Part shown: positions 43,576-55,776 of the stretch, piece after piece | Numbering within the stretch: position 1 is the stretch's first letter | Layout of the letters: the number at the start of each line of letters is the position of its first letter | Origin: Aquilaria yunnanensis | Taxonomy: Eukaryota > Streptophyta > Magnoliopsida > Malvales > Thymelaeaceae | Direction: 5' to 3' | DNA length: 64,000 nt | NCBI GenBank assembly: GCA_039654915.1 | Contig: CM077598.1 | Span: 75,544,041 to 75,608,040 of the forward strand | Program-made: the position numbers and the translations under genes | The notes under the pieces: generated by a model | Databases searched by the model: none | What the model was told of the DNA's origin: nothing | The model's input: the letters and a program-made list of their open reading frames with translations, nothing else

Positions 43576-46500
43576 TTAGGCGTAGAATTTTTTCAAGGCG
43601 TCTGAATGCCAAGTGTTTTTCAATTCTACGCCTTCGGCGTCGCCAAGCTTGTACACGCCTTTTCGTACTTCGGCGAGAACCAGATAAGGTCCTTCCCAAT
43701 TTGCGCGAAGTACTCCATGAGATGGCCTTCGGGGTGCAAAGTCGGCCTTTCGGAGAACGAGGTCTCCTTTTTTGATTTCTTTTGGCCTGGCTTTTAAGTT
43801 GATAGCCGCGGCCACTCTTTGCTGGAAAGCTTTTCTTCTCAGCTCGGCTATTTCTCTGTGTTCGGCCACAAGGTCGAGCTTAGTTCTCAGACCGAGGTCG
43901 TTTCCACCTTCATCAAATACTTGCACCCGTATTGAAGGCTGAACTATCTCTATTGGGATAATGGCCTCTGTTCCGAAGACGAGTGAGAAGGGAGTTTCCC
44001 CTGTGGCTCTTCGTGGCGTCGTTCGGTAGCTCCACAATACACTTTGGAGTTCTCCTGGCCATTTCCCCTTGGCTTCCCCAAGTCTCTTTTTCAGGCCATC
44101 TTTTATGGTCCTGTTTGATACTTCCACCTGCCCATTGCTTTGGGGGTGAGCTACTGGGCCAAAGTGCATCTTTATTCCGAGTTCGCTGATGAATTCCTGG
44201 AATCCTCTATCTATGAACTGGGATCCATTATCAGCTACTAGTACCCTCGGTATGCCAAATCTGCATACGATGTTCTTCCATACGAACTTCTGCACTTCTT
44301 TTGCCGAGATAGTTGCTAGTGGTTCTGCCTCTACCCACTTTGAGAAATAGTCCACTGCTATCACGCAGAATTTCACGCCTCCGGGCGCTGTCGGGAGTGG
44401 CCCAATAAGGTCTATACCCCAGACTGCGAAGGGCCAAGGATAGTCTGCCGACGTTACCATTTCCGAGGGTATCCTCTGGATTTTTGCATGTCTCTGGCAA
44501 CTACCGCACTTCTGGACGAACTGCCTTGCGTCCTTTCTCAGGGTAGGCCAGAAGTATCCTTGGCGGAGTATCACTGCTGCAAGGGCATCAGTTCCAATGT
44601 GCGAGCCGCACATGCCTTCGTGAACTTCTTCGAGGACCATCTCAGTATCCTCTTCGCCCACACATCTCTGCAGCGGATTTGCATATCCTTGCCGATATAA
44701 CTCTTCACCAATCAGGAAGAATCTTCCGGCGCGTCTTCGCAGTCTTGCAGCATTGTCGGCGTCTTCGGGAAGCTCATTCTCTGCGAGGTATCTCTTTATG
44801 GGGTCCTTCAACCCTGTTCCCGAGGTCGTTACGCTTAGCACGGAGATGCTTGGATGGTCTAGCACCTCGGTGTATGTTTTGGACTTCGCTAAGCAATCTG
44901 CCTCAGTGTTATTCCGCCGGGGTACATTTTCGATCCGCACGGCGTCAAACTCTTGGATGAGTTTTGTTACCAGCTCGTGGTATTTTGCCAAGATTGGGTC
45001 CTTCGCCCCATAATCTCCTGCCGTCTGCCGAACTACCAGCTGGGAATCGCTGTGAGCCCTTAAGTTTCTCACGCCAATCTTTCTGGCCAAGCGTAATCCC
45101 GCTATGAGGGCTTCATACTCAGCCACATTATTGGTGACGTTGAAGCTGAACTTGATAGCCTTCATCACCTCTAGGCCTTCGGATCCTCTGATAACTATTC
45201 CAGCTCCCTGGTGTTCGGACCCCGAGGCTCCGTCAACATGCAAGGTCCATTCTGGCTCACCTTCTTTTGGATCTGAGTGGTTCTCCTCAGTGGTGGGTAT
45301 TTCGGCGATAAAATCTGCCAATGCTTGGGCTTTTATGGCCTTCCGAGGCTCATACGTGATTTCGTGTTCGCCAAGCTCTATGCACCACTTGGAGAGCCTT
45401 CCCGAATGATCAACTCTCTTCATAACATCCCGTAGTGGTAGACTACTTCGGACAATGATGGGGTGAGCCTGGAAATATGGTCGCAGTCTTCTTCCTGCAA
45501 GAACCAAGGCGTATATAGCTTTTTGAAGCAAAGGGTACCTGACTTCGGCGCCATGCAGGGACTTGCTGACGTAATAGACCGGCCATTGTTTCGGCCCTTC
45601 TTCTTTCACCAGGACCGAGCTCACGGCCTTTTCTGTGACGGCGAGGTACAGTACGAGGGGTTCTCCCTCCCGAGGTTGTCGCAGAGTCGGCAGGCTGGCC
45701 AGGTAGACTTTGAGTTCTTCCCAGGCCTTTTGGCAATCTTCATCCCAAGGACGATCATTTCTTCCGAGGTCGCCTTCCATCTTTGCTGCCTTTGTGAGGA
45801 CTTTGAAGAAAGGTCTACACCTGTCTCCGTACCTGGAAATAAACTTGCTCAGAGAGGTTATTCTTCCAGTTAGTCTCTGCACGTCTTTGACTGTGGCAGG
45901 AGTTCGGAACTCAAGCAGAGCCTTAATCTTCTCAGGATTGGCGTCGATGCCTCTTTCGGATACCATGTACCCAAGGAATTTTCCCGAGGTCACGCCGAAG
46001 ATACACTTCTCGGGATTAAGGCGAATCCCGAAGGCTCTGAGCTTTTGGAAGGTTTCCTCCAAATCTGCAACGTGGTAGCCGGGCAGCTTGCTTTTGACTA
46101 TCATATCATCAACATATACCTCCATGTTTCTCCCCATTTGGTCCTTGAAGACCTTGTTCATCAGTCTCTGGTAGGTGGCTCCTGCATTTTTGAGCCCGAA
46201 GGGCATTCTAACATAGTAGTACGTTCCTCCCTCGGTGATGAAGGCAGTTTTCTCTTCATCTTCGGGGTCCATCCTTATCTGATGGTAGCCGCTGAAGGCA
46301 TCTAGGAAGCTCAGGAGCCCGTATTCGGCCGTTGAATCTACCAGTTGATCTATTGGCGGGAGGGGAAATGAGTCTTTCGGGCAAGCATCGTTTAAGTTTC
46401 TGAAATCAATGCACATCCGGAGTTTGCTGCTACCTTCTTTTGTGGCGATGACCACGTTGCTTAACCATTCGGGGTATTTTACCTCCCTGATAACTTCAGC

Positions 46501-49074
46501 ATCCAATAAGCGCTGGACTTCGATTTTCACGAAGTTGCTTTTGTGGGCTGAGATGCTTCGTTTCTTTTGCCTGATAGGTTTTGCTTCCGGGCTTACTTTG
46601 AGGCTGTGCTGTATTATGCCAGGGTTCACTCCTGGCATGTCTTTCGGCGAGTAGGCAAACAGATCTTTATTTTTCAGCAGAAAGGATACAAGATTTTCCT
46701 TGTCACCTTTGGCCAAGCTCTTCCCTATTCGGGTAGATTGTCCTGGGACAAGATCTACTGCTTCCGTTTCTGCTTCTGCGGGATCTCCTTCTTTGCCTTT
46801 CTCCTGCGCCTTTGCCTCCACTGTTTGTGTAGAGTTGTTTGTCGGAGCCTTTCGTGCTTTTACAAACACCTTTCTTACCTCGGCTTGGTCGATGAAGACC
46901 TCTGCATCTCCATCCTAGGTGGCGAATGTGACAGTCAAGTACTTCACATCGGGGCGAATGTGCAGGTTCCCCTGAGTCTGCCTTCCAAGGATGGCGTTGT
47001 ACGAAGACGGGACGTCCATGACGATGAATCTTGCCATTGTGGACGCGTACAACTCAGCTGCTCCGTCTACCGAAGTGCCTTTCATCATCAAGGGGAGGTC
47101 GATCCATCCGACGACGGGTAGTTCGGATGGCCCAAGGCCGAAGGTGGGCGTGGTGACAGGTTTAAGCTCGCTGCTGGAGATGCCCAAGCTCGGCAGTAAG
47201 TGCGAGAATAGGACGTCAGCATTTGAGCCATCATCAAGCAACACTCTCTTGACGTCCCAGTTCCCTATTCTCGCCATTATCAGCAGCGGGTCGTCGTGGG
47301 GGAAGACGACGGTGGAGCCATCTTTGCGAGCCAGTTTCTTTGATGGACTTTGATACTCCATGACCGCAATTTCTCTGGCCTTCCGCTTTCTTTCCGAGGA
47401 TGGGAGCCCCGTGGTGATGGTTTGGATGACCCCTACTGGAGGTGGAAGGCGCCTTTTTGGACTTCTGTTTCTCCGTCTGTCGGAGTCATAGTCCTCGTTT
47501 TCAGCCCTCTCTTCCTCCTCTTTTCTGCCTTTTGGGGAGGGCATCCGCAGGTATTTGCGAAGTTGGCCCTGTTTGATCAGCGACTCTATGTACTTCTTCA
47601 GCTGGAAGCAGTCTTCGGTGTCATGACCGTGGTCGCGATGAAACTGGCACAACTTCTTGGCATTCTTCTTATTATCGGCGGCCATGGTCTTTGGCCGCCG
47701 AATCTGCGTCCCTTGCCTTTCCAGCGCCATGAGAATGTTGGTCCGTGTCATGCTCAAGGGCGTGAAACTTTGAGGTTTCCTTCCTCGCATTCGTCGTGGT
47801 CGGCCTGTGTGTTCAGAAAGATGCCGAGCTTGCTGACTGGACCCTTCGGCGCGGTGATGATCAGACTTCGGCCCCGCCATCCTCAATTCCTCGGCTGTCA
47901 TGTGCTGCTCTGCCCTTCGGTAAAATTCTCCGAGGGTCTCCGGGGGGTCCTTTGAGAACTCGTAGAACAGCTGTGAGTCACGCCGAAGGCCCCGTGTCAT
48001 AGCGAGGATGCGGATTTCGGGCCGGAAGTCCGGGACGCTGAGTGCTTCCCTGTTGAATCGTTCGACATAGTTTCGGATTGTCTCTCCGTTTCTCTGCTCT
48101 ATGTCGAACATCTGCACAGGCATTTTGGCCGTCGGCCTGCTCCCAATGAACTGCTGGGTGAAGGCTGTGGACAACTCCTGGAACTCAGTGATAGTCCCTG
48201 GGGGCAAGGAATTGTACCATGCTGTTGCTGGGCCCGTGAGGGTGACTTCGAAGCATTTGCACATGGTAGCGTCATCAGCTCCGTGCATTATCATGCTCCG
48301 TCTGTACTTCGTCAGATGGGCCTGTGGATCAGTCCGGCCATTATAGATCTCCAGCCTAGGCACTCTGAAGTCGCCTGGCATAGCTGCCTCAACGACGGCG
48401 CGAATAAACGGGGAGTCATCTTCGCATAATGCCCCCGACAGCCTGTCCCAAACGGGTTTTCTGGCCACTTGCTTCTCCACTCTGTCCAGCCGTGCCAATA
48501 TCCTTTCCATAAGCGCAGTGGCGCTAGGACCATTTTCGCGGGAGGGAGATCGACGGCGCCTCTTCGGGGAGCGAGTTCGGCGCGGAGGGGTCAGGGACCT
48601 CGCCTCGGGCGACGAACTGCTTCGCTGTGAGACTCTTGGTCGCTCGGACCCGGTTTGTCCCACAGGCCGTTTCCCGAGGGCTATATCTTCTGTGGATGAT
48701 TCTCCGTGAGGCTCTCCACTTCCTGAGCTGCGGTATGAAGACTTGGGGCTTCTCTCCCGAGGGCGTGCTGATGAGGAGGGTTTCTGGGCCTGTGACTGCT
48801 GTGGCCATCTTCGGTCGATCTGCTGAGTCATTTCAGCAACGACCGAGCGCTGAAAGTCCCTCAAGAAGCTCATGGTGATTACCAGAGGGCGGTCTTCCTC
48901 GGGCGTAGAAGTCTCTGGGAGTGTCTGCTCAGCGGCCGGTTGTATCTCAAGCGCGGACGAGGACCTTGGGAGTCCCTTGTCCTTAGAACGCCGAGTCTCA
49001 ACAACGGCGATTTGCGAGCGGGTTCCCACAGACGGCGCCAAATGATGGCCTGGGGCCTCATCGTTGTGAGTCAT
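43576..49074 (-). pseudogene. D gag-pol polyprotein (1,832 codons, one nonsense codon)
   Basis: The best-preserved gag-pol in the window. It runs from the ATG at 49074 (in the 5' LTR) to the stop at 43576, 5,499 bp as in A. Order: gag with the [14 protein letters not shown] block, protease LLDDGSNAD, RT YVDDM, RNase H, a second archaeal-type RNase H (LHVDGASG), integrase (HHCC, GIDLIG, ADNGSQF, QVEVSN), and a C-terminal NTWHSDALKKFYA. The only break is TAG at 46915-46917, just after protease, where A has Lys. A single base reversal separates it from an open frame, so D is a recent relative of active copies. Confidence 0.95.
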
Positions 49075-49909
49075 GATGACTGTTGAAGAGACTTCTAGGA
49101 GGAAGAACGCCTGGAAGGTGGATCACCCCAAGGAGAGTACCTGAAAAGCTGGTAAACAGGGTTAGGAGGCCCCCGGAGTGTTTTTCCGGGGGGGGAGCCT
49201 CCGACGCCCAAGTCAGTGGTGGCCGGAAAAAGGAGAAAGTCACTAGCTCAAAGAGAAAGGCAGAAAAGTCTCGCCTGGTATTTTCTCAGAGTGTGGGAGC
49301 TGTATCTCCGGCCAACCAACCTCCTGTCAAGTATTTATTTCCTGTATATATAGGAATACCTAGCCCGTTCAGATCGTGACACGTGTGCGGTCGGATGCTC
49401 CTGAACTTCTGGGCATAGGGGACAGATAGTTGGTAACCAGATGGCCTCGAGCCTTGTGCTGAGACAGGCCATGATGTGATTCTGATGGCGTCTGCGCGTC
49501 AGGGCGGCTTTTTACGTCTGTGGTGGGACGTGTCAGAGGCTTCCTTAAATGCTTCCTTAAATGCTCCTGCCGTACTCCCGAGGTCCCTGGGCGAGGTCGT
49601 CCTCTAGCTCGCACAGAGCCTCTTCGGGAAGCATACCCTCAGTTCGGGGGTTCCCAGTTCCAGGGGGTTCCGCCTTCGGGGATATCATGTTCGGGCAGCA
49701 ATGTCTGGTGTCACTTTTCCGAAGGCGCGCTGTTCACAACCTTGGGGGGCGAATAGAGTCCTCAAGTTTTACTGGCGTGCCGAGGCTCGGAGCTCTCCGG
49801 CTATCTCCCGAGGTGCATGATTCCACCTGTTCCCGGGAAGCGCCAGTTCTTCTGGCCATTGTTGTGGCAGGGTGTTCGGCCAGATTGAGGCGATAGCCTT
49901 TGGCTATCA
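49043..49909 (-). repeat. D 5' LTR (867 bp)
   Basis: Contains the TATA box (GTATATATAG on + at 49344-49353) and G-box CACGTG (49380-49385). The primer-binding site lies at 49024-49042. The gag ATG is 32 nt inside. Confidence 0.95.
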
Positions 49910-49914
49910 CTTTG

Positions 49915-50621
49915 CCCAGTCCCATTTCCTAGTATTTATAGGAGTAGCTGGTCCATTCAGATCATGACACGTGTTCGGTCGGATTTGATCTGTAGTTTTA
50001 GACCTAGGGGACAGGCAGCCGTTTGCAGGCTCCTTTAGCCCTGGACCCGGACGGGTTGTGTCAGGACGGGGGCGGCTGCGGCGTGTCAGTTCGCCTGTTC
50101 AGATGTGACGTGTAGGGCTTGTGGGCGACATGTCAGAGGCTCCTTAAATGCTCATACCGTACTCCCGAGGTCCCCTGGGCGAGGTCGCCCTTCGGTGCGT
50201 GCACCCTCTTCGAATTCTATCCGTCCTTTGGTGCGAGCACCTTCTTCGGAATCTATCCCATAGTTCTGGGAGTTCCCTTGATGAACACCTTCTTCGGGAC
50301 TCACACCCATAGTTAGGGGATACCCTTGCTCAGGTGTTTCTTGTTCGGGGAAGATCCTCTTCGGGGCCTCTGCCTTCGGGGAGATTCTCCCTTGCTTCAC
50401 AGAGATGGCTCTCTTACCCGGAGGCAGTCAGTTTGGCCCCTCGATGGAGACGGTGTTGTCCTCGGAATTCCTGACGAGCTGACCGAAGTCTCGAGCTCAT
50501 AGTGTTTGACTTCGCACCATCCGAGGTCCGTAAAAAGATCCTCTCTTGGGTGACGTCAGACTCCTCGGCCAATATTCTGGCAGGGAGTTATTACCGAGGA
50601 GGCAATAGCCTTTGGCTATCA
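49915..50621 (-). repeat. C 3' LTR, inner part
   Basis: Continues the LTR cut by D and ends GGCTATCA at 50621. Together with 40112-40377 it totals 973 bp, equal to the intact LTR 61273-62245. Confidence 0.93.
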
Positions 50622-51449
50622 CAGGCCCCCCTCCGAAAAGCCGAAGTGAGAAACTTCGGTTCATCGGTTTTCGGGTCCTGTGGTTGTGATGTTTGTGCCG
50701 AAGACGCCTTCTTCTGCTTGTACCGATGGGCAGCATTTTTGCGTCCTCGAGGCGCGAGAAGATAGGCTGTCCTTGTGCTGAAGATACACCTTCTGCCCGA
50801 AGTCACAGGTTGTCTCTTGGTGTCCTTGTGGCTAGGGGAAATAGGATAACCTTGTACCGAAGATAGACATTTTGCCCGAAGTCACAGGCTGGCTTTTGGT
50901 GTCTTCGCGGTAGCCTACTTTTTTGCCTTTATAAGTCTGCTCATGCGTCGCGTCCTGTATCCAGCAGAGTCAGTTTAGGGCGGCGCCTCTAGACCAAAAG
51001 GTGTCAGAGGGCGTGCTCGACGTGATGGACGACACGTGGCACGTTTGCTGCACGATGACCGACACATGGCACACTTTTATTGGGTAAGAATGCACTGAGT
51101 ACGGCTGGCGTGACTTTTCAGGCGCCCATAGCAGTTATGGCGACGCTTCGCCTTCCGAGGGGTACTAATGACGACGGTTCTCCTGGCCTTCTCGGCCTAT
51201 ATATATCGGTCCTGTCATAACCCTCTTTCTTCTTCTGCTTTTGCTTTCTTTTGCCTTCTAATTCTCTCCCGATTTTCCGCGGCGGTTCTCCTTTTTCAGG
51301 CGTTTTTCCGACCACTTTTCACGACGGCTTCCAGGAATCCAGATTCCGGCAAGACCTTTGGTGGGTTTTAGTCCTTCTGCTTTTTTCAAAGATTCTTCCT
51401 TGTTTTTCCCGAACTCGTTTTCATTGTTTTTCCCGAACTCATTTTCATC
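50622..51449 (+). other. C: polypurine tract, 3' UTR and antisense-gene leader
   Basis: 50622-50642 is the polypurine tract (minus strand CGGAGGGGGGCCTG). A block with CGAAG-TACAC..TTTGCCCGAAGTCACAGG occurs twice, near 50773 and 50855. A TATA box for the + strand antisense gene is at 51197-51207 (CCTATATATAT), about 250 bp before its ATG. Confidence 0.7.
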
Positions 51450-54400
51450 ATGCCTGTTCCCGAGAGTTGGCAACCTCTTCTTTCTCACCCCTGCTGCACT
51501 ACTCCGGCAAAGCTAGCGAAGTGGAAGAAAAAGTTTTTCTTACCCTCTTACTCTGTGACGAGGTTGCCCCGCCCTGACCAATTTGCTTTCTCTAACCGAA
51601 GTGATGAAATCACAGTTTTTCGAGCCCAACTGAAGGCCGGACTTCGGTATCCCCCCCCGGAGATGGTTAGCGCGTTCTGCAACTTCCATGGCATTGCCGT
51701 TAACCAACTCCCACCGAACTCGTACTGCTATTTCAACGCCTTCCTCTATATGTGCGGCGTTTTCAAAATAAAACCTCACTTTGTAGTTTTTCTTCAGTAC
51801 TACAAGCTCTTCGTGGTCCTAAAGGGTGGCTTCTACTTCATGCTGCCTCGGGGATCCGGGAGCAAAAAGTATACGTTCACCTTCGCCACCAAAGACAGCT
51901 GGCGAGGGTGGCAACAAAAATTCTTTTTCCTGAAGAAGTCGGAGGCTTGGTCGCACGTCCCGACCAAGTGGGCTCAGGGGAGGCTCAAGATGGATGTTGT
52001 TGACCCGAAGATACTGCTAGACGCCGACGTAGCACCTATCTTTGAGGACTTCGACAGGCGCATCCGGGTCATCTCTGACTGGGCTGCCGAGGTCTCTCCT
52101 CGTGCCCTTTACCCCTTTCCGATCAACTGGAGGCTCATGACCGAAGACGTCCTTCGGGAACTTAAGGTGGTAAAGGAGAACGTGACAGACCTCAATATGC
52201 CGAAACCGGCTTCTTCGGGGAAGGACTCCTGGCTCGTGAAACTCCTTCGTGTTGGGTTTCGGGAGCCAAACAGCGCAGCGGAATTTAACCGAAACCCTCC
52301 AGGATCCAAGTGAAACGGGGTAAACCGGGTGTTCGAAAATTTCATACCTAATTTTCGGTTGAGATCTCTCACTCAACTGTAGAGTCGAATCACAAAACCT
52401 GAACAGTTGACGTGTTCAGGCTCTCTATGGTATCCACACGAGCCTCTCGGGATCACCACGCTTCCACCACGTCCCGGCAGATGCGTTTCTCTTGCGCTCG
52501 CAGTGCTAGCTTGCGTCCTCCAAGGAATTGCAAGAGAAGAGTGTGGCTGTCCTTTTGGGAGGCTAGGGCAAGGAGACCTGCGAATTTCTCACTTAAAAGT
52601 TGTATTTATAGTGAGACTCAACTTCCAGGCCTAATGGGTTTCAAAGCCCTAATCCAATTAGGATTTAATTTCGGGCTTAATAATGGCTCAACTCCTTGGC
52701 CCATTATTAATACGAAATTAAAGTGAAACCATAACCCAAATAATTAGCCCATGCACTCTAATGATCCAAATAGCTCTATGTGTGCGACCCAATAGGCTCT
52801 TGCCATGTTGGCAATGATCATAAATCACATTTATGATCATAAGCAATGAGCGGTGTCTAGCAACACATCATTGCTACCCAAGTGACAAGATTGTCGGTGA
52901 ATCGACTAAACCTTTATGATCATCACCGATATATGCCATTGTCCCTTTGTCCAAGATATCAAGACTAAGCACGAGACATGGAATGTGTCACTCTCGTATA
53001 GCCCAATCTTTGGTTTCTTGATTACCGAGTAGACTAACTTAAACTGACGACATTGATATCATATATCAACTCATCGGAGCATGGCCATGCATTTTCTAAG
53101 TCTCACACTATCAAGGGGCCCAAAGATATCACTCCCGTTACATAGGAGGGACAAATCCCATCTTGATCATACAAATCCCTCCGCATGATATGTGACATAC
53201 CCAATGACCTCCTTCAAGTTCACTCAGTTACGAGCAACAAAGGAAAGTATCAAAGTATGTGACTCACATGTAGGGAACCTTGATGATCTTAGGTCGAAGG
53301 ACTACATATACCATGATCACTATGAGAATCACTTATGACACTCATATAACGATCCATGAAGTGTTCTCATGGTGGGTCGGTCCAGTACACAAGTTCTCCA
53401 ACTTGTACCCATATGTAGACTACATATCTCATATTAGTCTCCACATATGCTAGTCATTATGTATTATTGCAACCCGCTCCACAATAATACTATACTAGGG
53501 ACGTTTAAGAATATCATTATTCTAGGGTTACAATTATGTTTATTACGTTACGCAGAAACAAAACAACAAACAAAATTGCTGGATTAATGCCTCAATAAAA
53601 TATCATGACTCAATTTGCAAAAATACAATCATCTCATGACTGGCTTTTTGGGCACAACACTAACACTTCGGAGGAAGGAGACTTATGAGTCTTTTTACGA
53701 GAGTAAGTTACTTTCTCATTTTTTCCTTCATAACTTCATCTTGGACTTACACTGATATTCTTTTTTCTTTTTTCAGAGATGGGCGACGACGCGGCTGCCT
53801 TTTATAAGGCTCTTTTTACCGGGCAGGCCCAGAGGGGCGAACAGACAAAGAAGGCCGCTTGTCGGAGGCAGAAGCAGACTTCGGGCGGCCCTCCCCCCAA
53901 ACGGGCAAAGAAAGCTGCTCCTTCCTCTCTTCCGCAAATTCTGGAGGAGGTAGGCGAGGAGCCCGAAGACCTTGCTGCCCCTTTGCCCGAGGTTCCTCCT
54001 GTTGACGTCCCTTCTTCCGACGTCCTTCCTCAAAGCCCCACGCCTTCGCATGCTCTTCTGGAGGGCGATGGGGAGGAGACCCCTTCTGCCGAGGAACGGC
54101 GCCGAATAAGAGGCAAGGGGGTCTCTACTGAGGTGACGTCGATTCTTGATGATGACGTTACCGAGGTGCCAGCAGGTTTGTATTTTGTCGAAGAACCTTT
54201 TTTCTCTTGTAAATCCTTAAGACTTTTTTGGCCTTAACCAATTTTCCTGCCTTGTTGTGCAGCGGAGGTGGCCGCTCCTGACTGGGTTGTCGAACACGCC
54301 CGCAAGAGGGCCCTTCGGGATGCCCAAGTCCCGGCAGGGAAAGTTCCGAAGGAGCCCTTCTGGACGTTCACGGAGGACATGAATATGTACTCCGAGGACT

Positions 54401-55317
54401 GTCCCGAAATGGCCAGGCAGATGTGCAAAGGGGTTTTTACTGAGGCCTCTTACAAGGCCCTTACGGAGGCTTACCCTGGCGACATCTCTTTGGCCGCCAA
54501 ACTCACTGAACATGCCGCCCAGGTATGCTTCACTGTTTCCTTAGTGCTGATTTCACCTTTGCTTTTTACTTAGCATCATTTTCCCTTTGTTTTGCCTTTT
54601 TTGCAGCTGATGGGGTATGCCGCGTTGCTCCGTGTTCGGGTAGCACGAGAGACAGAACGGAGGGCGTCACTCTGGGACCTTTACACCAAGACGAAGGCCC
54701 AGTGTTCGGCGTTGGCTGCCGACAATGCTCAGCTAAAGCAGTCTTCGGAGAAGGAAATTGCTGAACTTCGGGAAGGGTTCATAAAAGAGAAAGAGGAACT
54801 TGAGAAAGGCTCCTCCCAGAAACTTTCCGACATTGGATCTCGGGTGGCGGAGCTGACTTTGGCCGTAGAAGCGATTCAAAAGGATAAGTCAGAAAGTGAC
54901 GCAATCCTTGCGAAGACGCTCGAGGAAAAGGCCCAGCTCGAAGCCGAGGTCGCATATCTGAAGAAGCCTTCAGAAGAGAAGAAGAAGATGAAGGCATTGA
55001 AGAAAAAGCATAAGGATCTGGAGAAGGATTACGCGGATCTGGAGAAGGACTATGCAGATTTGGCGGTCAAGAAGCGGGAGTCCGACGATATGACGAAGTT
55101 GGGCTTTCAAGACGGCTTCTGTCTTGCTCGGCACCAAATTCTACAGAAGTTCCCAGATTTCAACCTCTCCTTCCTCGAAGGCATGAACATCCCGAAGGAG
55201 CCTCGGTGGACTTGGTCCAAGATCGAGCACTTGAAACTGCCTCCTTCTTTCTCGGCGCCGAAGGCTGCTGACAAAAGCACAGAGGCTGGCAGTTCTCAAG
55301 ACGCCGAGGTTCCTTAG
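51450..55317 (+). pseudogene. C antisense gene (aORF), 4 exons, 733 aa, interrupted by S2
   Basis: Exon 1 is 51450-52249 plus 53671-53702 (split by solo LTR S2), exon 2 is 53777-54175, exon 3 is 54263-54522 and exon 4 is 54607-55317. Introns are GT/AG of 74, 87 and 84 bp with phases 1, 1, 0, matching A. Without S2 and one target copy the reading is open for 734 codons. Layout: MPVPESWQPLLSHPCC leader; main domain with FRAQLKAGLRYPPP and ALYPFPINWRLM; exon 2 MGDDAAAFYKALF with a basic KKAACRRQK patch, then a Pro/Glu-rich acidic stretch; exon 3 EPFWTFTEDMN; exon 4 coiled coil with Glu/Lys heptads and KLGFQDGFCLARHQ. No signal peptide or membrane segment. The basic patch would allow nuclear entry. 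There is not one nonsense or frameshift mutation, although gag-pol of the same element has five. Its function is unknown. Confidence 0.85.
52250..53665 (-). mobile_element. S2: solo LTR, second copy (1,416 bp)
   Basis: Reverse orientation copy of S1: begins TGTTGGGT and ends CACTAACA on +. Flanked by 5-bp duplication CTTCG (52245-52249 and 53666-53670). The TATA box reads GTATTTATAG on + at 52602-52611. It is inserted near the end of exon 1 of C's antisense gene; removing it restores the frame. Confidence 0.9.
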
Positions 55318-55454
55318 TTTGTACTAGGGCCTTTTGTCTTCATTTTCTTCTTCTTTTTTGTAGTCTTTCAGCAACTTTCTTCTCTGTAAGCACTCTTTGG
55401 CTCAATAGATAAAAATTTGGCTAAGTATTTTTTGCCAGATCCCTTTGTTTCCCT

Positions 55455-55680
55455 TTGTCCCGAACATAATTCGCTCGAGAGACCTCGGAAAACCATATTC
55501 TTGCTTTCCTTTGTCCCGAACATATTCGCTCAAGGGACTTCGGAAAACCATACTTTTGCTTTCCTTTGTCCCGAACATATTCGCTCAAGGGACTTCGGAA
55601 AACCATACTCTTGCTTTCCTTTGTCCCGAACATATTCGCTCAAGGGACTTCGGAAAGCCCTACTTTTGCTTTCCTTGGCT
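55455..55680 (+). repeat. Four 55-bp tandem repeats in C
   Basis: Units start near 55459, 55515, 55570 and 55625 with CCCGAACATATTCGCTCAAG and are far more uniform than those of A or D. They occupy the same place between the convergent genes, so the array has been remade independently from a related unit. Confidence 0.88.
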
Positions 55681-55776
55681 ATTGCTTTCGTGAGACTCTT
55701 GTTTTGTACTTCTTCAGAACTTTTTACTTAGACAAATTTGTCCAACTTGTGCAATACAACTTTCCCACCAAACTTT

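Larger units (their letters stand above)
40378..49909 (-). mobile_element. D: Tat-clade Ty3/gypsy element (9,532 bp)
   Basis: LTRs of 867 bp (40378-41244 and 49043-49909) with the 5-bp duplication CTTTG (40373-40377 and 49910-49914). The target is the 3' LTR of C. About five LTR mismatches make it young. Same subfamily as A (same LTR length and gag-pol length) but shorter by 1,628 bp because most of its antisense gene is deleted. Confidence 0.96.

Noticed and set aside
52250..52313. Tail of the 287-aa ORF at 51450 as genuine aORF C-terminus
   Set aside because: The last 21 codons are S2 solo LTR sequence.
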